DNA of 64,000 bases from Snodgrassella alvi wkB2. Lineage in GTDB: Bacteria; Pseudomonadota; Gammaproteobacteria; Burkholderiales; Neisseriaceae. Below are positions 37,630 through 48,900 of the stretch, piece after piece. The stretch covers positions 62,001-126,000 of the forward strand of contig NZ_CP007446.1 in the NCBI RefSeq assembly GCF_000600005.1. Reading direction: 5' to 3'. How positions within the stretch are numbered: position 1 is the stretch's first letter; each line of letters begins with the position of its first letter. The notes below the pieces were generated by a model, which saw only the letters and a program-made list of their open reading frames with translations, did no database searches and was not told where the DNA came from. Both the position numbers and the translations under genes were made by a program.

Positions 37630-38286
37630 ATGAATTTACCATTAATTCTGTTTTATGTATTTGCCGCCGTGATTTTGTTTGGCGCGATAAATACAGTTAT
37701 TGCTAAAAATCCGGTACATGCGGTTTTGTTTCTGGTCCTGACATTCTGTGCCAGTGCCATGATGTGGATTCTGATGCAGGCTGAATTTCTCGGCATTGTA
37801 CTGGTAGTGGTATATGTGGGTGCGGTGATGGTACTGTTCCTGTTTGTCATCATGATGCTCAATATTGATGTTGAGCAGATGCGCGCCGGCTTCTGGCGGC
37901 ATGCACCTGTTGCAGCACTAGTGGGTATCCTGACTGCTGCCTTACTGATTGTTATTCTGGTAAATCCTCAACTGCATCTGGCGAGTCTGGGTAAGGATTC
38001 TCCGCTGCCTGCAGATTACAGCAATGTGCATGATCTGGGGATGCAGATTTACACTACCTATCTGTTACCGTTTGAGCTAGCGGCTGTATTGCTGGTGCTG
38101 GGGATGGTGGCCGCAATAGCTCTGGTTCACCGGCAGACATACAATCCTCGTCGTACCAATCCGGCCGAACAGGTTAAAGTACAGGCAAAAGATCGTTTCC
38201 GTATGGTGAAAATGCAGCCTGAAATCACTGCACCGGTAACTGAAGAAGCAAGTAAAGAAGCAACTGAAGGGGAGCAGAAAGCATGA
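37630..38286 (+). CDS. nuoJ: NADH-quinone oxidoreductase subunit J
   Basis: Five-helix membrane subunit, about 218 residues, whose third helix carries the pi-bulge linked to the coupling mechanism ('[21 protein letters not shown]'). I start at ATG 37630 because AGAGG lies six bases upstream; a GTG two codons earlier is part of that ribosome-binding site. The charged C-terminal tail is longer than in E. coli, as in Neisseria. Overlaps nuoK by four bases. Confidence 0.93.
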   Translation: MNLPLILFYVFAAVILFGAINTVIAKNPVHAVLFLVLTFCASAMMWILMQAEFLGIVLVVVYVGAVMVLFLFVIMMLNIDVEQMRAGFWRHAPVAALVGILTAALLIVILVNPQLHLASLGKDSPLPADYSNVHDLGMQIYTTYLLPFELAAVLLVLGMVAAIALVHRQTYNPRRTNPAEQVKVQAKDRFRMVKMQPEITAPVTEEASKEATEGEQKA

Positions 38287-38588
38287 TTACCTTAACCCAT
38301 TATCTGGTGCTCAGTGCAATACTGTTTGCTATTTCTGCCATGGGTATATTTATGAACCGCAAAAACGTGCTCGTATTACTGATGTCAATAGAGTTAATGC
38401 TATTAGCGGTAAATTTTAACTTTGTGGCTTTTTCCCGTTATCTCGGCGACACCGCCGGACAGATTTTCGTCTTTTTTATTCTGACAGTTGCTGCGGCAGA
38501 ATCTGCTATTGGTCTGGCAATTATGGTTCTGATTTTCCGTAACCGTCAGAGCATTAATGTACAGGATCTGGATAGTCTCAAAGGCTAA
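38283..38588 (+). CDS. nuoK: NADH-quinone oxidoreductase subunit K
   Basis: Three-helix membrane subunit, 101 residues, related to MrpC. It carries the two buried glutamates of the proton path in '[16 protein letters not shown]' and '[14 protein letters not shown]'. ATGA overlap with nuoJ. Confidence 0.95.
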   Translation: MITLTHYLVLSAILFAISAMGIFMNRKNVLVLLMSIELMLLAVNFNFVAFSRYLGDTAGQIFVFFILTVAAAESAIGLAIMVLIFRNRQSINVQDLDSLKG

Positions 38589-38614
38589 CAGGTGAGAGGA
38601 ACGAGAGAAAAATT

Positions 38615-40639
38615 ATGAGTGTTTATCTGATTATTGCTTTGGCTCCGCTCATCGGTTCATTACTGGCCGGTTTATGCGGTAAGCTGATCGGACGTAAGGG
38701 TGCACATAGCGTTACCATAGCAGGCGTAGCCGTTTCGGCAGTACTGTCTGCCTGGGTACTCTATGGTTTTATGACCGGAACCCGTCAGCCCTTTGATGAA
38801 AATGTGTATACATGGCTGACCATGGGCGGTCTGGACTTCTCAGTAGGGTTTCTGATTGATACCCTTACTGCCACTATGCTGGTGATTGTGACCAGTGTAT
38901 CGCTGATGGTGCATATCTATACTATCGGCTATATGAGTGATGATGACGGCTATCAGCGCTTTTTCAGCTATATCTCACTGTTTACTTTCTCCATGCTGAT
39001 GCTGGTAATGAGTAATAACTTCATTCAGTTGTTCTTCGGCTGGGAGGCTGTGGGGCTGGTGTCTTACCTGCTGATTGGTTTTTACTTTAAACGTGACAGT
39101 GCAATTTTTGCCAATCTGAAAGCATTTCTGGTTAATCGTGTCGGCGACTTCGGTTTTGTACTGGGTATTGGTCTGGTACTGGCTTATTTCGGCGGCAGCC
39201 TTCGTTATGCTGATGTTTTTCAGCATATTGATCAGGTCAAAAATGCCACTATCGAACTGATTCCCGGTCATCCGTGGTCTTTGATTACCGTTACCTGCAT
39301 TTTGCTGTTTGTGGGCGCAATGGGTAAATCGGCACAGTTTCCGTTGCATGTCTGGTTACCGGATTCAATGGAGGGTCCGACACCGATTTCAGCTCTGATT
39401 CATGCGGCAACCATGGTAACAGCCGGTATTTTTATGGTATCTCGTATGTCACCCCTGTATGAGTTGTCTGATACTGCTCTGGGTGTGATTATGGTATCCG
39501 GTACCATTACTGCGCTGTTTATGGGCTTTCTGGGTATGATTCAGAATGATATTAAACGGGTGATTGCTTATTCAACCTTGTCACAGTTAGGTTATATGAC
39601 GGTAGCCTTGGGTGCCTCTGCCTATAATATTGCTGTTTTCCATGTCATGACCCATGCTTTCTTCAAAGCTCTGTTATTTCTGGCTGCCGGTAGTGTGATT
39701 ATGGGTATGCACCATGATCAGGATATGCGTCATATGGGCGGATTGCGTAAATACATGCCGGTAACATGGATTTGTATGCTAATTGGTTCATTATCGCTGA
39801 TTGGCACACCATTTTTCTCCGGTTTCTATTCCAAGGATTCAATTATTGAGGCAGTAAAAGCGTCAACGCTGCCATTCAGCAGTGTGGCCTATGTAGCGCT
39901 GGTAGCCAGTGTGTTTGTCACCGCATTTTACTCATTCCGATTGTATTTCTTGGTATTTCATGGCGAAGAAAAATGGCGCAAAGCCGAACATAGCGAACAT
40001 CATCATGCAGAAGAACATCATGGTCTGAAACCACAGGATAATCCGCATGAGAGCCCGCTGGTGGTAACCATTCCGCTGATTCTGCTGGCCATCCCTTCAG
40101 TATTTGTAGGTATGTGGGCAATGAAGCCGATGCTGTTCAGTGATTTTTATCAGCATGTGATTTTTATTAACAGTGCTGCACATCCTGCACTGGCATCCGT
40201 AGAGGAAGAGTACCACGGCATATTTGCTATGGCTCTGCACAGTCTGACAACTCCTGTGTTATGGCTGGTGATTGCCGGTGTTGTACTGGCGTGGTTCTTC
40301 TATATGAAAAAACCACAGATTCCGGCCAGAATTGCTGCATCTATACGTCCGGTTTATACCCTGCTGGATAATAAATACTATCTGGATACTATTTACTATA
40401 ACGTGTTTGCCAAAGGCAGCCGTCTGCTGGGAACGTTGTTCTGGAAAGTTGGCGACGTTTTCATTATTGATAAATTAATTGTTAATGGTGCTGCACGCGT
40501 TGTCGCTGCTGTAGCAGCGCTGATACGGCGTATTCAGACCGGATACATCTATACCTATGCTACAGCAATGGTTGTGGGTGTGTTTGTACTGGTGGCATGG
40601 ACTTTCTGGCCGTTGCTTAAAACAATGTTTGGCGGTTAA
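38615..40639 (+). CDS. nuoL: NADH-quinone oxidoreductase subunit L
   Basis: Largest antiporter-like subunit, at the distal end of the membrane arm, 674 residues. It has 'FFGWEAVGLVSYLLIGFYF', 'MEGPTPISALIHAATMVTAG' and 'TLSQLGYM', the Mrp-type antiporter core, and a long C-terminal lateral helix. A His-rich loop near residue 455 ('EHSEHHHAEEHHG') is an insertion between helices, unusual in richness but in frame. Confidence 0.95.
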   Translation: MSVYLIIALAPLIGSLLAGLCGKLIGRKGAHSVTIAGVAVSAVLSAWVLYGFMTGTRQPFDENVYTWLTMGGLDFSVGFLIDTLTATMLVIVTSVSLMVHIYTIGYMSDDDGYQRFFSYISLFTFSMLMLVMSNNFIQLFFGWEAVGLVSYLLIGFYFKRDSAIFANLKAFLVNRVGDFGFVLGIGLVLAYFGGSLRYADVFQHIDQVKNATIELIPGHPWSLITVTCILLFVGAMGKSAQFPLHVWLPDSMEGPTPISALIHAATMVTAGIFMVSRMSPLYELSDTALGVIMVSGTITALFMGFLGMIQNDIKRVIAYSTLSQLGYMTVALGASAYNIAVFHVMTHAFFKALLFLAAGSVIMGMHHDQDMRHMGGLRKYMPVTWICMLIGSLSLIGTPFFSGFYSKDSIIEAVKASTLPFSSVAYVALVASVFVTAFYSFRLYFLVFHGEEKWRKAEHSEHHHAEEHHGLKPQDNPHESPLVVTIPLILLAIPSVFVGMWAMKPMLFSDFYQHVIFINSAAHPALASVEEEYHGIFAMALHSLTTPVLWLVIAGVVLAWFFYMKKPQIPARIAASIRPVYTLLDNKYYLDTIYYNVFAKGSRLLGTLFWKVGDVFIIDKLIVNGAARVVAAVAALIRRIQTGYIYTYATAMVVGVFVLVAWTFWPLLKTMFGG

Positions 40640-40676
40640 TTGCGGGCATTCAACTTGGTATCTTTAGGCTATAAAT

Positions 40677-42170
40677 ATGTACGATAACTTACTCAGTTTG
40701 GCGATTTGGCTGCCTGTAGTGGCTGGCGTCGCAGTGCTGGCTACCGGCTCAGACAAGCACGCAGGTATAGCCAGAGTGCTGGCCTTAATCGGGGCGCTGG
40801 TTTCTTTTCTCATAACCTTACCGCTGTTTTTTAAATTCGACCGTTTAAATGGCGGATTTCAGTTTAAAGAATTTCATGTCTGGATTGAGAGTCTCAACAT
40901 CAACTATGCATTAGGTGTGGATGGATTGTCAGTTCTGTTTGTGATTCTAAATAGTTTTACTACTTTACTGGTTGTTCTGGCCGGCTGGCAGGTAATCCAG
41001 AAACGGCCTGCGCAGTATATGGCCGCTTTCCTGATTATGTCAGGACTGATTAATGGCGCATTTGCAGCAATGGATGCCATCGTATTCTATGTATTCTTCG
41101 AAGGCATGCTGATTCCGATGTATCTGATTATCGGTATCTGGGGTGGTCCGAGACGGGTATATGCATCAATCAAATTCTTTCTGTATACCTTAATGGGTTC
41201 ATTACTGATGCTGGTTGGTTTTGTCTATCTGTCTAATCAGACCGGCAGTTTTTCTATTGAAGAATGGCACAATATCAAGCACCTTGCGATGACGGCGCAA
41301 ATTCTGCTGTTTATCGCTTTCTTCCTGTCTTTTGCGGTTAAAGTGCCGATGTGGCCGGTGCATACATGGTTGCCGGATGCTCACGTAGAAGCGCCGACTG
41401 GTGGTTCAATGGTACTGGCGGCAATTACTCTGAAAATAGGTGGTTACGGATTCCTGCGCTTTATTCTGCCTATTTTGCCGGATGCAGCACGTTATATTGC
41501 GCCGGTAATCATCGTGCTCAGCCTGGTGGCGGTAATTTACATCGGTATGGTGGCACTGGTACAAACTGATATGAAAAAACTGGTGGCGTACTCTTCCATT
41601 AGCCATATGGGATTTGTCACTTTAGGCTTTTTCCTGTTTACCGGCGGCTATCTGAATGACTGGGCCTTTAAAGGTGCCATTATGCAGATGATTTCGCATG
41701 GTTTTGTTTCAGCCGCTATGTTTATGAGTATCGGTGTGATGTATGACCGGATGCACACCCGCGATATTTCAGCTTACGGCGGTGTTGTAAACAGTATGCC
41801 GGTATTTGCTTCTTTCATGCTGTTCTTTGCTATGGCTAATGCCGGTTTGCCCGGTACATCAGGATTTGTAGGCGAATTTATGGTCATTGTCGGTGCAGTG
41901 AAAACCAATTTCTGGGTTGGTGCACTGGCGGCGTTAACCCTGATTTATGGTGCAGCATATACCTTGTGGATGTTTAAACGGGTTGTTTTTGGTGCCATCA
42001 AAAATCCGGAAGTTGCGCAATTAAAAGATGTAAACAAACGCGAACTGCTAATTCTGGTGATTCTGGCTGTAGCGGTACTGGGATTTGGTTTGTATCCGGA
42101 ACCGTTTATCGCTGTCGTGCATCAGGCAGCAAATGATTTGATAGTCCAAGCGGCACAAAGCAAACTGTAA
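40677..42170 (+). CDS. nuoM: NADH-quinone oxidoreductase subunit M
   Basis: Second antiporter-like proton-pumping subunit, 497 residues, fourteen membrane helices. 'YVFFEGMLIPMYLIIGIWGG' holds the key Glu; 'HTWLPDAHVEAPTGGSMVLA' and 'AYSSISHMGFVTLG' are typical. 37 bp after nuoL. Confidence 0.95.
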   Translation: MYDNLLSLAIWLPVVAGVAVLATGSDKHAGIARVLALIGALVSFLITLPLFFKFDRLNGGFQFKEFHVWIESLNINYALGVDGLSVLFVILNSFTTLLVVLAGWQVIQKRPAQYMAAFLIMSGLINGAFAAMDAIVFYVFFEGMLIPMYLIIGIWGGPRRVYASIKFFLYTLMGSLLMLVGFVYLSNQTGSFSIEEWHNIKHLAMTAQILLFIAFFLSFAVKVPMWPVHTWLPDAHVEAPTGGSMVLAAITLKIGGYGFLRFILPILPDAARYIAPVIIVLSLVAVIYIGMVALVQTDMKKLVAYSSISHMGFVTLGFFLFTGGYLNDWAFKGAIMQMISHGFVSAAMFMSIGVMYDRMHTRDISAYGGVVNSMPVFASFMLFFAMANAGLPGTSGFVGEFMVIVGAVKTNFWVGALAALTLIYGAAYTLWMFKRVVFGAIKNPEVAQLKDVNKRELLILVILAVAVLGFGLYPEPFIAVVHQAANDLIVQAAQSKL

Positions 42171-42180
42171 GGAAATGTGA

Positions 42181-43623
42181 ATGAACTGGACAGATTTAAC
42201 AATATTTCCCGCTGCACCGGATATGGTGCTGACTGTAGTACTGTTTACAGTATTGCTGGTGGACTTATGGCTTAATGACCGGCAACGCTGGATAACCTGT
42301 ACCCTGTCAGTTATCGGTCTGATACTGACCGCCGCGGTACAGTGTCTGGTATGGAAAGAACAGCCGCAATATGCCTTCCATGATATGTTTGTACTGGACG
42401 GCATGGCTCAACTGGCCAAGTTATGCATGTATGTACTGGTTATTGCCTTATTTATTTACAGCCAGACTTATCTGCGTGCTAAACATATTTATCAGGGTGA
42501 ATTCTATACGCTGACCCTGTTTGCACTGCTGGGCATGAATATTATGGTTTCAGCCAGCCACTTCCTGACTTTATATGTCGGGCTGGAGCTGCTTTCGCTG
42601 GCGCTTTATGCTTTAATTGCCTTGCAGCGTGATAGTGGTCGTGCTGCTGAAGCTGCATTGAAGTATTTTGTGCTTGGTGCACTGGCCTCAGGTTTACTGT
42701 TATACGGTATTTCCCTGATATACGGTGCAACAGGTACATTACAGCTGCAGCAGGTGCTTGCTGCCAGCCAGGAAACAACCAATCCGTGGTTATTGAAACT
42801 CGGACTGGTATTTATTGTTGCCGGTATTGTATTTAAACTGGGTGGTGTACCATTTCATATGTGGGTGCCGGATGTGTATCAGGGTGCGCCGACTGCAGTT
42901 GCTGCACTGGTGGGTACAGCACCGAAAATTGCAGCCACAGTCTTCGCTTTCCGTATCCTGGTTTACGGTCTGCTGACTCAGTGGGAAAGCTGGCGTGAAT
43001 TACTGTTGCTGCTGGGTATTGCCTCACTGTTTGTGGGTAATCTGGCTGCTATCATGCAAACCAACATTAAACGTATGCTTGGTTTTTCAACAGTAGCCCA
43101 TATGGGTTTCATTATGCTGGCTCTTCTGTCCGGTCAGTCTGGCTGTGCTGCGGCTATGTATTATGCAATAACCTATGCTTTAATGGCCTCTGTAGCATTT
43201 GCTATTCTGGTTCTGCTCTCCGGCAAGGATGTTGAATGCCAGAATATCAGTGATCTTGCCGGTCTGAACCAGAAAAATGCATGGTATGCATTTTTAATGC
43301 TGCTGGCGATGTTTTCAATGGCCGGTATTCCGCCATTGATGGGCTTTTATGCCAAGCTGGCCGTTATTAAAGCGTTATTGGCCAGCGGCTATCTGTGGGT
43401 TTCTGTGTATGCAGTAATCATGTCGCTGATTGGTGCTTTCTATTATCTGCGTGTGGTTAAAACCATCTATTTCGATAGTCCGGATTCTGTTGCTGAACCG
43501 GCATTCAATATGACTTTTCTCGGTAAAATCGTTTTATCTGTTAATGGTTTATTATTGCTGTTATGGGGTATTTTGCCTGATGGTGTAATGAACTGGTGTG
43601 TACAGGCATTACTGCATAGTTAA
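42181..43623 (+). CDS. nuoN: NADH-quinone oxidoreductase subunit N
   Basis: Third antiporter-like subunit, 480 residues, last gene of the operon. 'YVGLELLSLALYALIAL', 'FHMWVPDVYQGAPTAVAAL' and 'FSTVAHMGFIMLALLSG' carry the conserved Glu, Lys and His positions. A terminator follows 19 bp after the stop. With it, all fourteen nuo genes A-N are present, in standard order and without inserted genes. Confidence 0.95.
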   Translation: MNWTDLTIFPAAPDMVLTVVLFTVLLVDLWLNDRQRWITCTLSVIGLILTAAVQCLVWKEQPQYAFHDMFVLDGMAQLAKLCMYVLVIALFIYSQTYLRAKHIYQGEFYTLTLFALLGMNIMVSASHFLTLYVGLELLSLALYALIALQRDSGRAAEAALKYFVLGALASGLLLYGISLIYGATGTLQLQQVLAASQETTNPWLLKLGLVFIVAGIVFKLGGVPFHMWVPDVYQGAPTAVAALVGTAPKIAATVFAFRILVYGLLTQWESWRELLLLLGIASLFVGNLAAIMQTNIKRMLGFSTVAHMGFIMLALLSGQSGCAAAMYYAITYALMASVAFAILVLLSGKDVECQNISDLAGLNQKNAWYAFLMLLAMFSMAGIPPLMGFYAKLAVIKALLASGYLWVSVYAVIMSLIGAFYYLRVVKTIYFDSPDSVAEPAFNMTFLGKIVLSVNGLLLLLWGILPDGVMNWCVQALLHS

Positions 43624-43642
43624 TCTGAATTTAGTCTTTCAA

Positions 43643-43668
43643 CAGCAGCCACTACGGCTGCTGTTTTT
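43643..43668 (+). terminator. Terminator of the nuo operon
   Basis: Perfect 8-bp GC-rich stem CAGCAGCC / GGCTGCTG, 5-nt loop, then TTTTT. Confidence 0.9.
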
Positions 43669-43752
43669 ATAACAGCCGTACACACTTATCAAAACAAATG
43701 CGCACAGGTAAAATAACTATTCAACCGTTGACATAACAACTGCATAATAAGC

Positions 43753-44886
43753 ATGAATAACTCAGAATTTGATATCCGCCAGACTGAATGTGTGGTAGTA
43801 AAAGTAGGTTCCAGTCTGGTGACCAATGGCGGACATGGGGTAGATCAGAATATCCTGAATAACTGGGCACAGCAGATTGCGCAATTACGTGCGAATGGTA
43901 TTCAGGTAGTACTGGTATCCAGTGGTGCTATTGCAGAAGGTATGAAACGGCTGGGCTGGCAGGTACGTCCCAAAGCAATTAATGAATTACAGGCTGCCGC
44001 CGCAGTGGGGCAAATGGGACTGGCTCAGGCATATGAGATTGCGTTTGAATCACTGCATATCCGGACAGCACAGATTCTGCTGACACATGATGACTTGAGT
44101 CATCGTACCCGCTATTTAAATGCCCGTAGTACTATCCGCACTCTGCTGGAGCAGGGAGTAGTACCGATTATTAATGAAAATGATACAGTTACCATTGATG
44201 AAATCAAACTTGGCGATAATGATACCCTTGGTGCTCTGGTAACTAACCTGATTGAAGCTGATGTACTGATTATTCTGACAGATCAGGATGGTTTGTATGA
44301 CAGAGATCCGCGTAAGCATACTGAAGCCAGACTGATTCATAAAATTGCTGCCAATCATCCAGACCTGGAAAGTATGGCTGGCGGAGCAGGCAGCAGCGTG
44401 GGCACCGGAGGTATGTATACCAAAGTACTGGCTGCAAGACGGGCTGCTTTAAGCGGTGCTGCAACCTGTATCGCCAACGGGTATGCTGAAAATGTATTAG
44501 TCCGGTTACTGGAAGGTGCACAAACGGGTACTTTATTTACCCCGGCCGGTAGCCGGTTGAGCGCACGCCAGCAATGGTTACTTGGGCAGGTACAACTGGC
44601 TGGTAAGCTAACCGTTGATGAGGGTGCGGAACAGGCACTGAAAACACAGCACTCCAGTCTGCTGGCTATCGGTTGTGTTGCTGTAAGTGGTCATTTTGAT
44701 CGTGGCGCATTAGTGGCAGTATGTGATCAGACCGGTAAAGAAATTGCCCGCGGACTGGTTAATTATAATGATCATGAAATTGGGCGTTTATTGCGGCAGC
44801 CGTCTCAGGCTATAGAAGAATTATTGGGCTATGTGGCAGAACAGGAACTGATCCATCGGGATAATATGGTATTACGTCGTGATTGA
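43753..44886 (+). CDS. proB: Glutamate 5-kinase
   Basis: First step of proline synthesis: ATP-dependent phosphorylation of glutamate. The 377-residue protein has an amino-acid-kinase domain ('[14 protein letters not shown]', '[12 protein letters not shown]', '[12 protein letters not shown]', '[20 protein letters not shown]', '[12 protein letters not shown]') and a C-terminal PUA domain from about residue 285 ('[12 protein letters not shown]'). Normal length. No proA adjoins it in the window. Confidence 0.95.
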   Translation: MNNSEFDIRQTECVVVKVGSSLVTNGGHGVDQNILNNWAQQIAQLRANGIQVVLVSSGAIAEGMKRLGWQVRPKAINELQAAAAVGQMGLAQAYEIAFESLHIRTAQILLTHDDLSHRTRYLNARSTIRTLLEQGVVPIINENDTVTIDEIKLGDNDTLGALVTNLIEADVLIILTDQDGLYDRDPRKHTEARLIHKIAANHPDLESMAGGAGSSVGTGGMYTKVLAARRAALSGAATCIANGYAENVLVRLLEGAQTGTLFTPAGSRLSARQQWLLGQVQLAGKLTVDEGAEQALKTQHSSLLAIGCVAVSGHFDRGALVAVCDQTGKEIARGLVNYNDHEIGRLLRQPSQAIEELLGYVAEQELIHRDNMVLRRD

Positions 44887-45177
44887 AGCGGATATTGAAA
44901 AATTCTGCCAAATCCGATAAAGAGATAATATATACCAGCAGGCTGTAAGCTTAAACAGCAACCAATCTAAGATTTGTTTTTAATAAAGCAGATTAAAGTA
45001 GCCTGATAAATACATATACCGTCATTAAATTTGTCTGTGTTATCAAAAAGTGCCGTTTTCAGTATCAGGTAAATTTATGGATATCTGAGCATAATCTGCC
45101 ATGTAGACAGATTGCCACTATATAGGTAGTAAATATCTTCTCAGGCTATGGGTACTGAGTTTATCGCTATGGTGCGA
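44887..45177. other. Intergenic region, nothing recognised
   Basis: About 290 bp between convergent proB and the small membrane-protein gene. I see no gene or clear terminator. Confidence 0.35.
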
Positions 45178-45687
45178 TTATTCTATGACAGAATCATAAT
45201 AACAAATGTCTCCTGTTTTTGAATCAATAATTTTCATGTAACCACCTGTAAGTATTTCTCCTGTTGTGAAAAAACTAGGTTTTTCTATTAACACCACTTT
45301 ACCCTGGAGCTGATGTCTACAATATAAATATCCATCTTTAGTAATTTTATGATTCTTATCGTCAAGTCCAATGATACCGTGGTCGCAGGAACATTCTAAT
45401 TTCGATTCTCCAGAATGTGACTCACACCTATCGGGTCGCCAGGCAAACTCCAATATTTCCTGATAACTTAAATCAAATAAATGATATTTAGCAAATTTCA
45501 GGGGATAATATAAAATAACAGACATAAACAGTAGAAAACATAACTTATTTATAATATACTCTTTTCTGTTAAATCTCTGCTTATTCATATATATTAGTAA
45601 ATTATTGTCAAATAGATAATATATCATTAACAAAAATGAGTTTGCCACAATTGCCATTAAAATTAATGTAGTGTTGTGCCTGATCAA
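45178..45687 (-). CDS. Hypothetical membrane protein
   Basis: I do not recognise a family. The 169-residue product has two hydrophobic segments (about residues 7-28 and 48-66) separated by a basic loop, so both membrane helices lie in the N-terminal half. The remaining hundred residues form a soluble domain with clustered cysteines ('CESHSGESKLECSCDHG', 'YCRH', 'ICYYD'), suggesting a disulfide-stabilised or metal-binding periplasmic domain. It lies downstream of the second autotransporter on the same strand but is separated from it by a strong hairpin, so it is probably transcribed alone. Confidence 0.6.
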   Translation of the reverse strand: MIRHNTTLILMAIVANSFLLMIYYLFDNNLLIYMNKQRFNRKEYIINKLCFLLFMSVILYYPLKFAKYHLFDLSYQEILEFAWRPDRCESHSGESKLECSCDHGIIGLDDKNHKITKDGYLYCRHQLQGKVVLIEKPSFFTTGEILTGGYMKIIDSKTGDICYYDSVIE

Positions 45688-45873
45688 CTAAACCGGCGCT
45701 TATTTAGTTAGGGCTGTAAATAAATTATTTAAAATAAATTCATGCTAAGCAGTAAATATCTTCTTTAAAAGAAAACCGGCGGATGCTGAAATTATGAATT
45801 AATATTAGATCCGGAATAATGCATAGTATTGAATTGTTTTATGTAATATAAAATGAAAAAGATGATAATAATG

Positions 45874-45912
45874 CATATTGGTTATTCTGCATATACCAGA
45901 ATAACCAATATG
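45874..45912 (-). terminator. Long perfect hairpin after the second autotransporter
   Basis: A perfect 16-bp inverted repeat (CATATTGGTTATTCTG / CAGAATAACCAATATG) with a 7-nt loop, 73 bp beyond the autotransporter stop. The minus-strand flank has only a weak T-run, so it may stabilise the 3' end as well as terminate. Confidence 0.6.
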
Positions 45913-45984
45913 ATTTGTATTGTTTTTTACAAAGAGAAATGATTCAGTTTGGAAATAATTACCGGCTTCTTTATTTATTAAGCC

Positions 45985-48900
45985 TTACCAGTTAATCTTT
46001 AATCCGACAGAACCATTTACCGGTGCTTTGGTATGTGCATCACCACCATTAGACCATGTATGGCCGATTTCACCATAAGCTTTTACTTTGTTTGTAATAT
46101 CGTAAGTACCGCCAATTGCCAGCTCAGTGCTGGCATGAGAGGCACCGGCATTTAATCTGGTTGTGGCTACATTAGTAATGTAACTGGTATGGTCGGCACC
46201 ATCAGGTGAGTAAAAGAAATTTACCCGGGCATAGGGTCGCAGACTTCCTTTATTCAGTTGATAGCTGCCTTCGAGTCTTCCGCCAAGGCGGAAGAGCCAG
46301 GCATTATTGTGTCCGTGACTGACTGTAGTACGTCCGCTGATATCAGAATCATTTAAATCCAGCCACTGATGGATAATCTGAGCCTGCGGTTCAAGCTTCC
46401 AGTTGCTGCTGCCCAGAGTAAACGGCTGACCTATTTCTACTGAAGCCGTAACGCCATGACCTTTCTGTTTACCGGACGGATTGTTATCCGGTTTAATATC
46501 GACATGATGGCGGGCACCCTGTATTACAAAATCTGCATAAGCACCATTTTCACGGGTGTAATTACCATATGCGCCGATAAAGTAAGATTTGGTTGTGTTT
46601 TTACCTGCTCTGGTATCAATACCACTGGTAAAGCCGTCAACATCGAGATTGCCGTGCAGATAACCGACATATCCGCCGGCACGCCAGCCGTTGTTGCTCC
46701 AGATATCACTGCCCAGTTGTAAACCGGCATAATTACCGGTAGTACGGGCATTGGCCGGCCCGTTTTGCTGAATATCAGAACGGCTGGCAATCACTCTGCC
46801 CCAGCTCATACGTTCATCGGGCAGAGGAGTGGAACCGATACGCTGATGCATATTAGCGAGCATCAGGCTGTCGGCCTGTCGTAACTGAGAGGCAACTGCG
46901 GCAAATAATGGTACTTCTTTACGGTATAGTGGTCTGAGTTTTGATGGTTTAGTTGTCGTACCACTATCACCAGAGTTGCCGTTACCGGAGTTGTTACCAC
47001 CAGAGTTGTTACCACCAGAGTTGTTACCACCAGAGTTGTTACCACCAGAGTTGTTACCACCAGAGTTGTTACCACCAGAGTTGTTACCACCAGAGTTGTT
47101 ACCACCAGAGTTGTTACCACCAGAGTTGTTACCACCAGAGTTGTTACCACCAGAGTTATTGCCCCCGGAGTTATCGCCCCCGGAGTTATCATCCCCCGGG
47201 TTTGTTTGCTTTTGAGAGCGTAAATACCAGTTATTCCCGTTTTGCTGCAAATCACCTTTAAACAAATGGTATTCATATGCACCTCTGTCTAAATGATCGC
47301 CTTCCAGTGCAAAAGCATCTCCGGTACTGTTACCATTAATATGTACCAATTCAATGCCATTGGTATTTCCGGTATCGCCGCCAAGACCATCAATGCTGGC
47401 AAATCTGATGGTGGTTTTACCTGTCACATTACCCTGAACAGTCAGTTTATCGGCAGTATTGTCAGCAATGCTGTCATTATCTTTTAAAGCAGAATTAAGT
47501 TTCAGATCCAGAGTCAGTTTACCGCCATTACCCTGATAATTTCCGTTAATCGTTAAATTGTCTCCGGTGAAATTACTATTGAGATTAATATTGCCTGAGT
47601 TAAATACATCGCCATTAATCTGTGCCTGTCTTAGGGAACCGATAAGATTGATTGTGGTACCATTCCCGATATTAAGCTGATTAGTATTCAAATCTCCGCT
47701 CAGAGTGAGCATACTGTTTTGAGCAAGATTTATTTTTTCCCAGTTACGAATAGCAATATTTCCAGCAATACCATTATTATTACCCGTGGTAGAACCAGTC
47801 AGAGACTGATTAATATTCAGTATATCAGTCATTCCGTCATTACTGCTGGTATCGTCCCCGCCATCGACTACAGTAATATTACTGATAATGGCTCCGCGAT
47901 TGATAGAAAGAGTGTCACTACCGTTACCCAGATCAATACTCCCGATGACGTTTGAACCGCTATTCAGCGTAACATTGGCATTACCATCACCATCACGAAT
48001 AGCCCGACCAGAAGTTGCTGAAACACTGGTACCGGTATTAAGGGTAATAGTTGTTGTACTGTTTGGTTTATCCAGAACAACAATACCTGCTTCCGTACCT
48101 CCGCTTATTTGATTGGCCAGGGTAAGTGTAGTACTACCTGAACCAGAATTGTGTATCTCAATTGCGCTGATTCCTCCGCTAATTCTTCCATCTAACTGAG
48201 TAATTTTGACATCCGTGGCCTGTTCTCCGTTTTCAGCCCAGATTCCATATCCGTTTGTAGCTGTAATTGATCCGTTAGAAGTAATTTCTGTTGCACCATA
48301 CGCATGATTCATTGCATAAATACCGTTAGTTCCGGCATTGATAACCGCTGATTCAATATTTAATCCCGTAGCCTGGTTTGCATTTACTACACTGATACCG
48401 GTATTACGGGTTGCTGTTACGGATGTCTTATTGTGGATTGTCGTTGCGCCTGTACCATTATTGGTTGCATATATGCCATTATCAGCACCTGATATAGCAT
48501 GAGTGTTAATAGTCAGGTCTTTTGTATTATTGCCATTATTAACAAAGATTCCGTTACCGGATGTAGCGGAAATATTACCTTCAGACGTAATTTCAGTAGA
48601 ATCTGTACCAGAATTGATAGCGAAAATACCGGTATTTGTACCTTGAACACTTTTACTGGTAACAGTTAATTTCTCACCATGATTTTCTGTATAAATACCA
48701 TTACCATTATTTGCATATATATCGCCGTTAGTGGTAATGGTTGTAGAACCTTTACCACTATTGTATGCATAAATACCGTTGGTATTGCCTTTTACGGTAT
48801 CTTTGGTTGTAATAGCTATGTTTTTGGCTGATACATTCGCATTATTAACCCAGATAGCATCGGTAGTGCCTGATTCAATAACTTGGTTAACGATAAGTGT

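Noticed and set aside
39960-40030. His-rich stretch in NuoL as a metal-binding fusion
   Set aside because: It lies in an inter-helix loop of an otherwise normal NuoL; no separate domain is present.
46996-47160. Could the 15-bp array be a CRISPR?
   Set aside because: Units are contiguous with no spacers and are translated in frame.
46953-47282. Several ORFs of simple repeats (LPPEL, SCYHQ, TLVVT) across the autotransporter linker
   Set aside because: They are the other five frames of the 15-bp repeat; only the minus-strand NNSGG frame is part of a gene.
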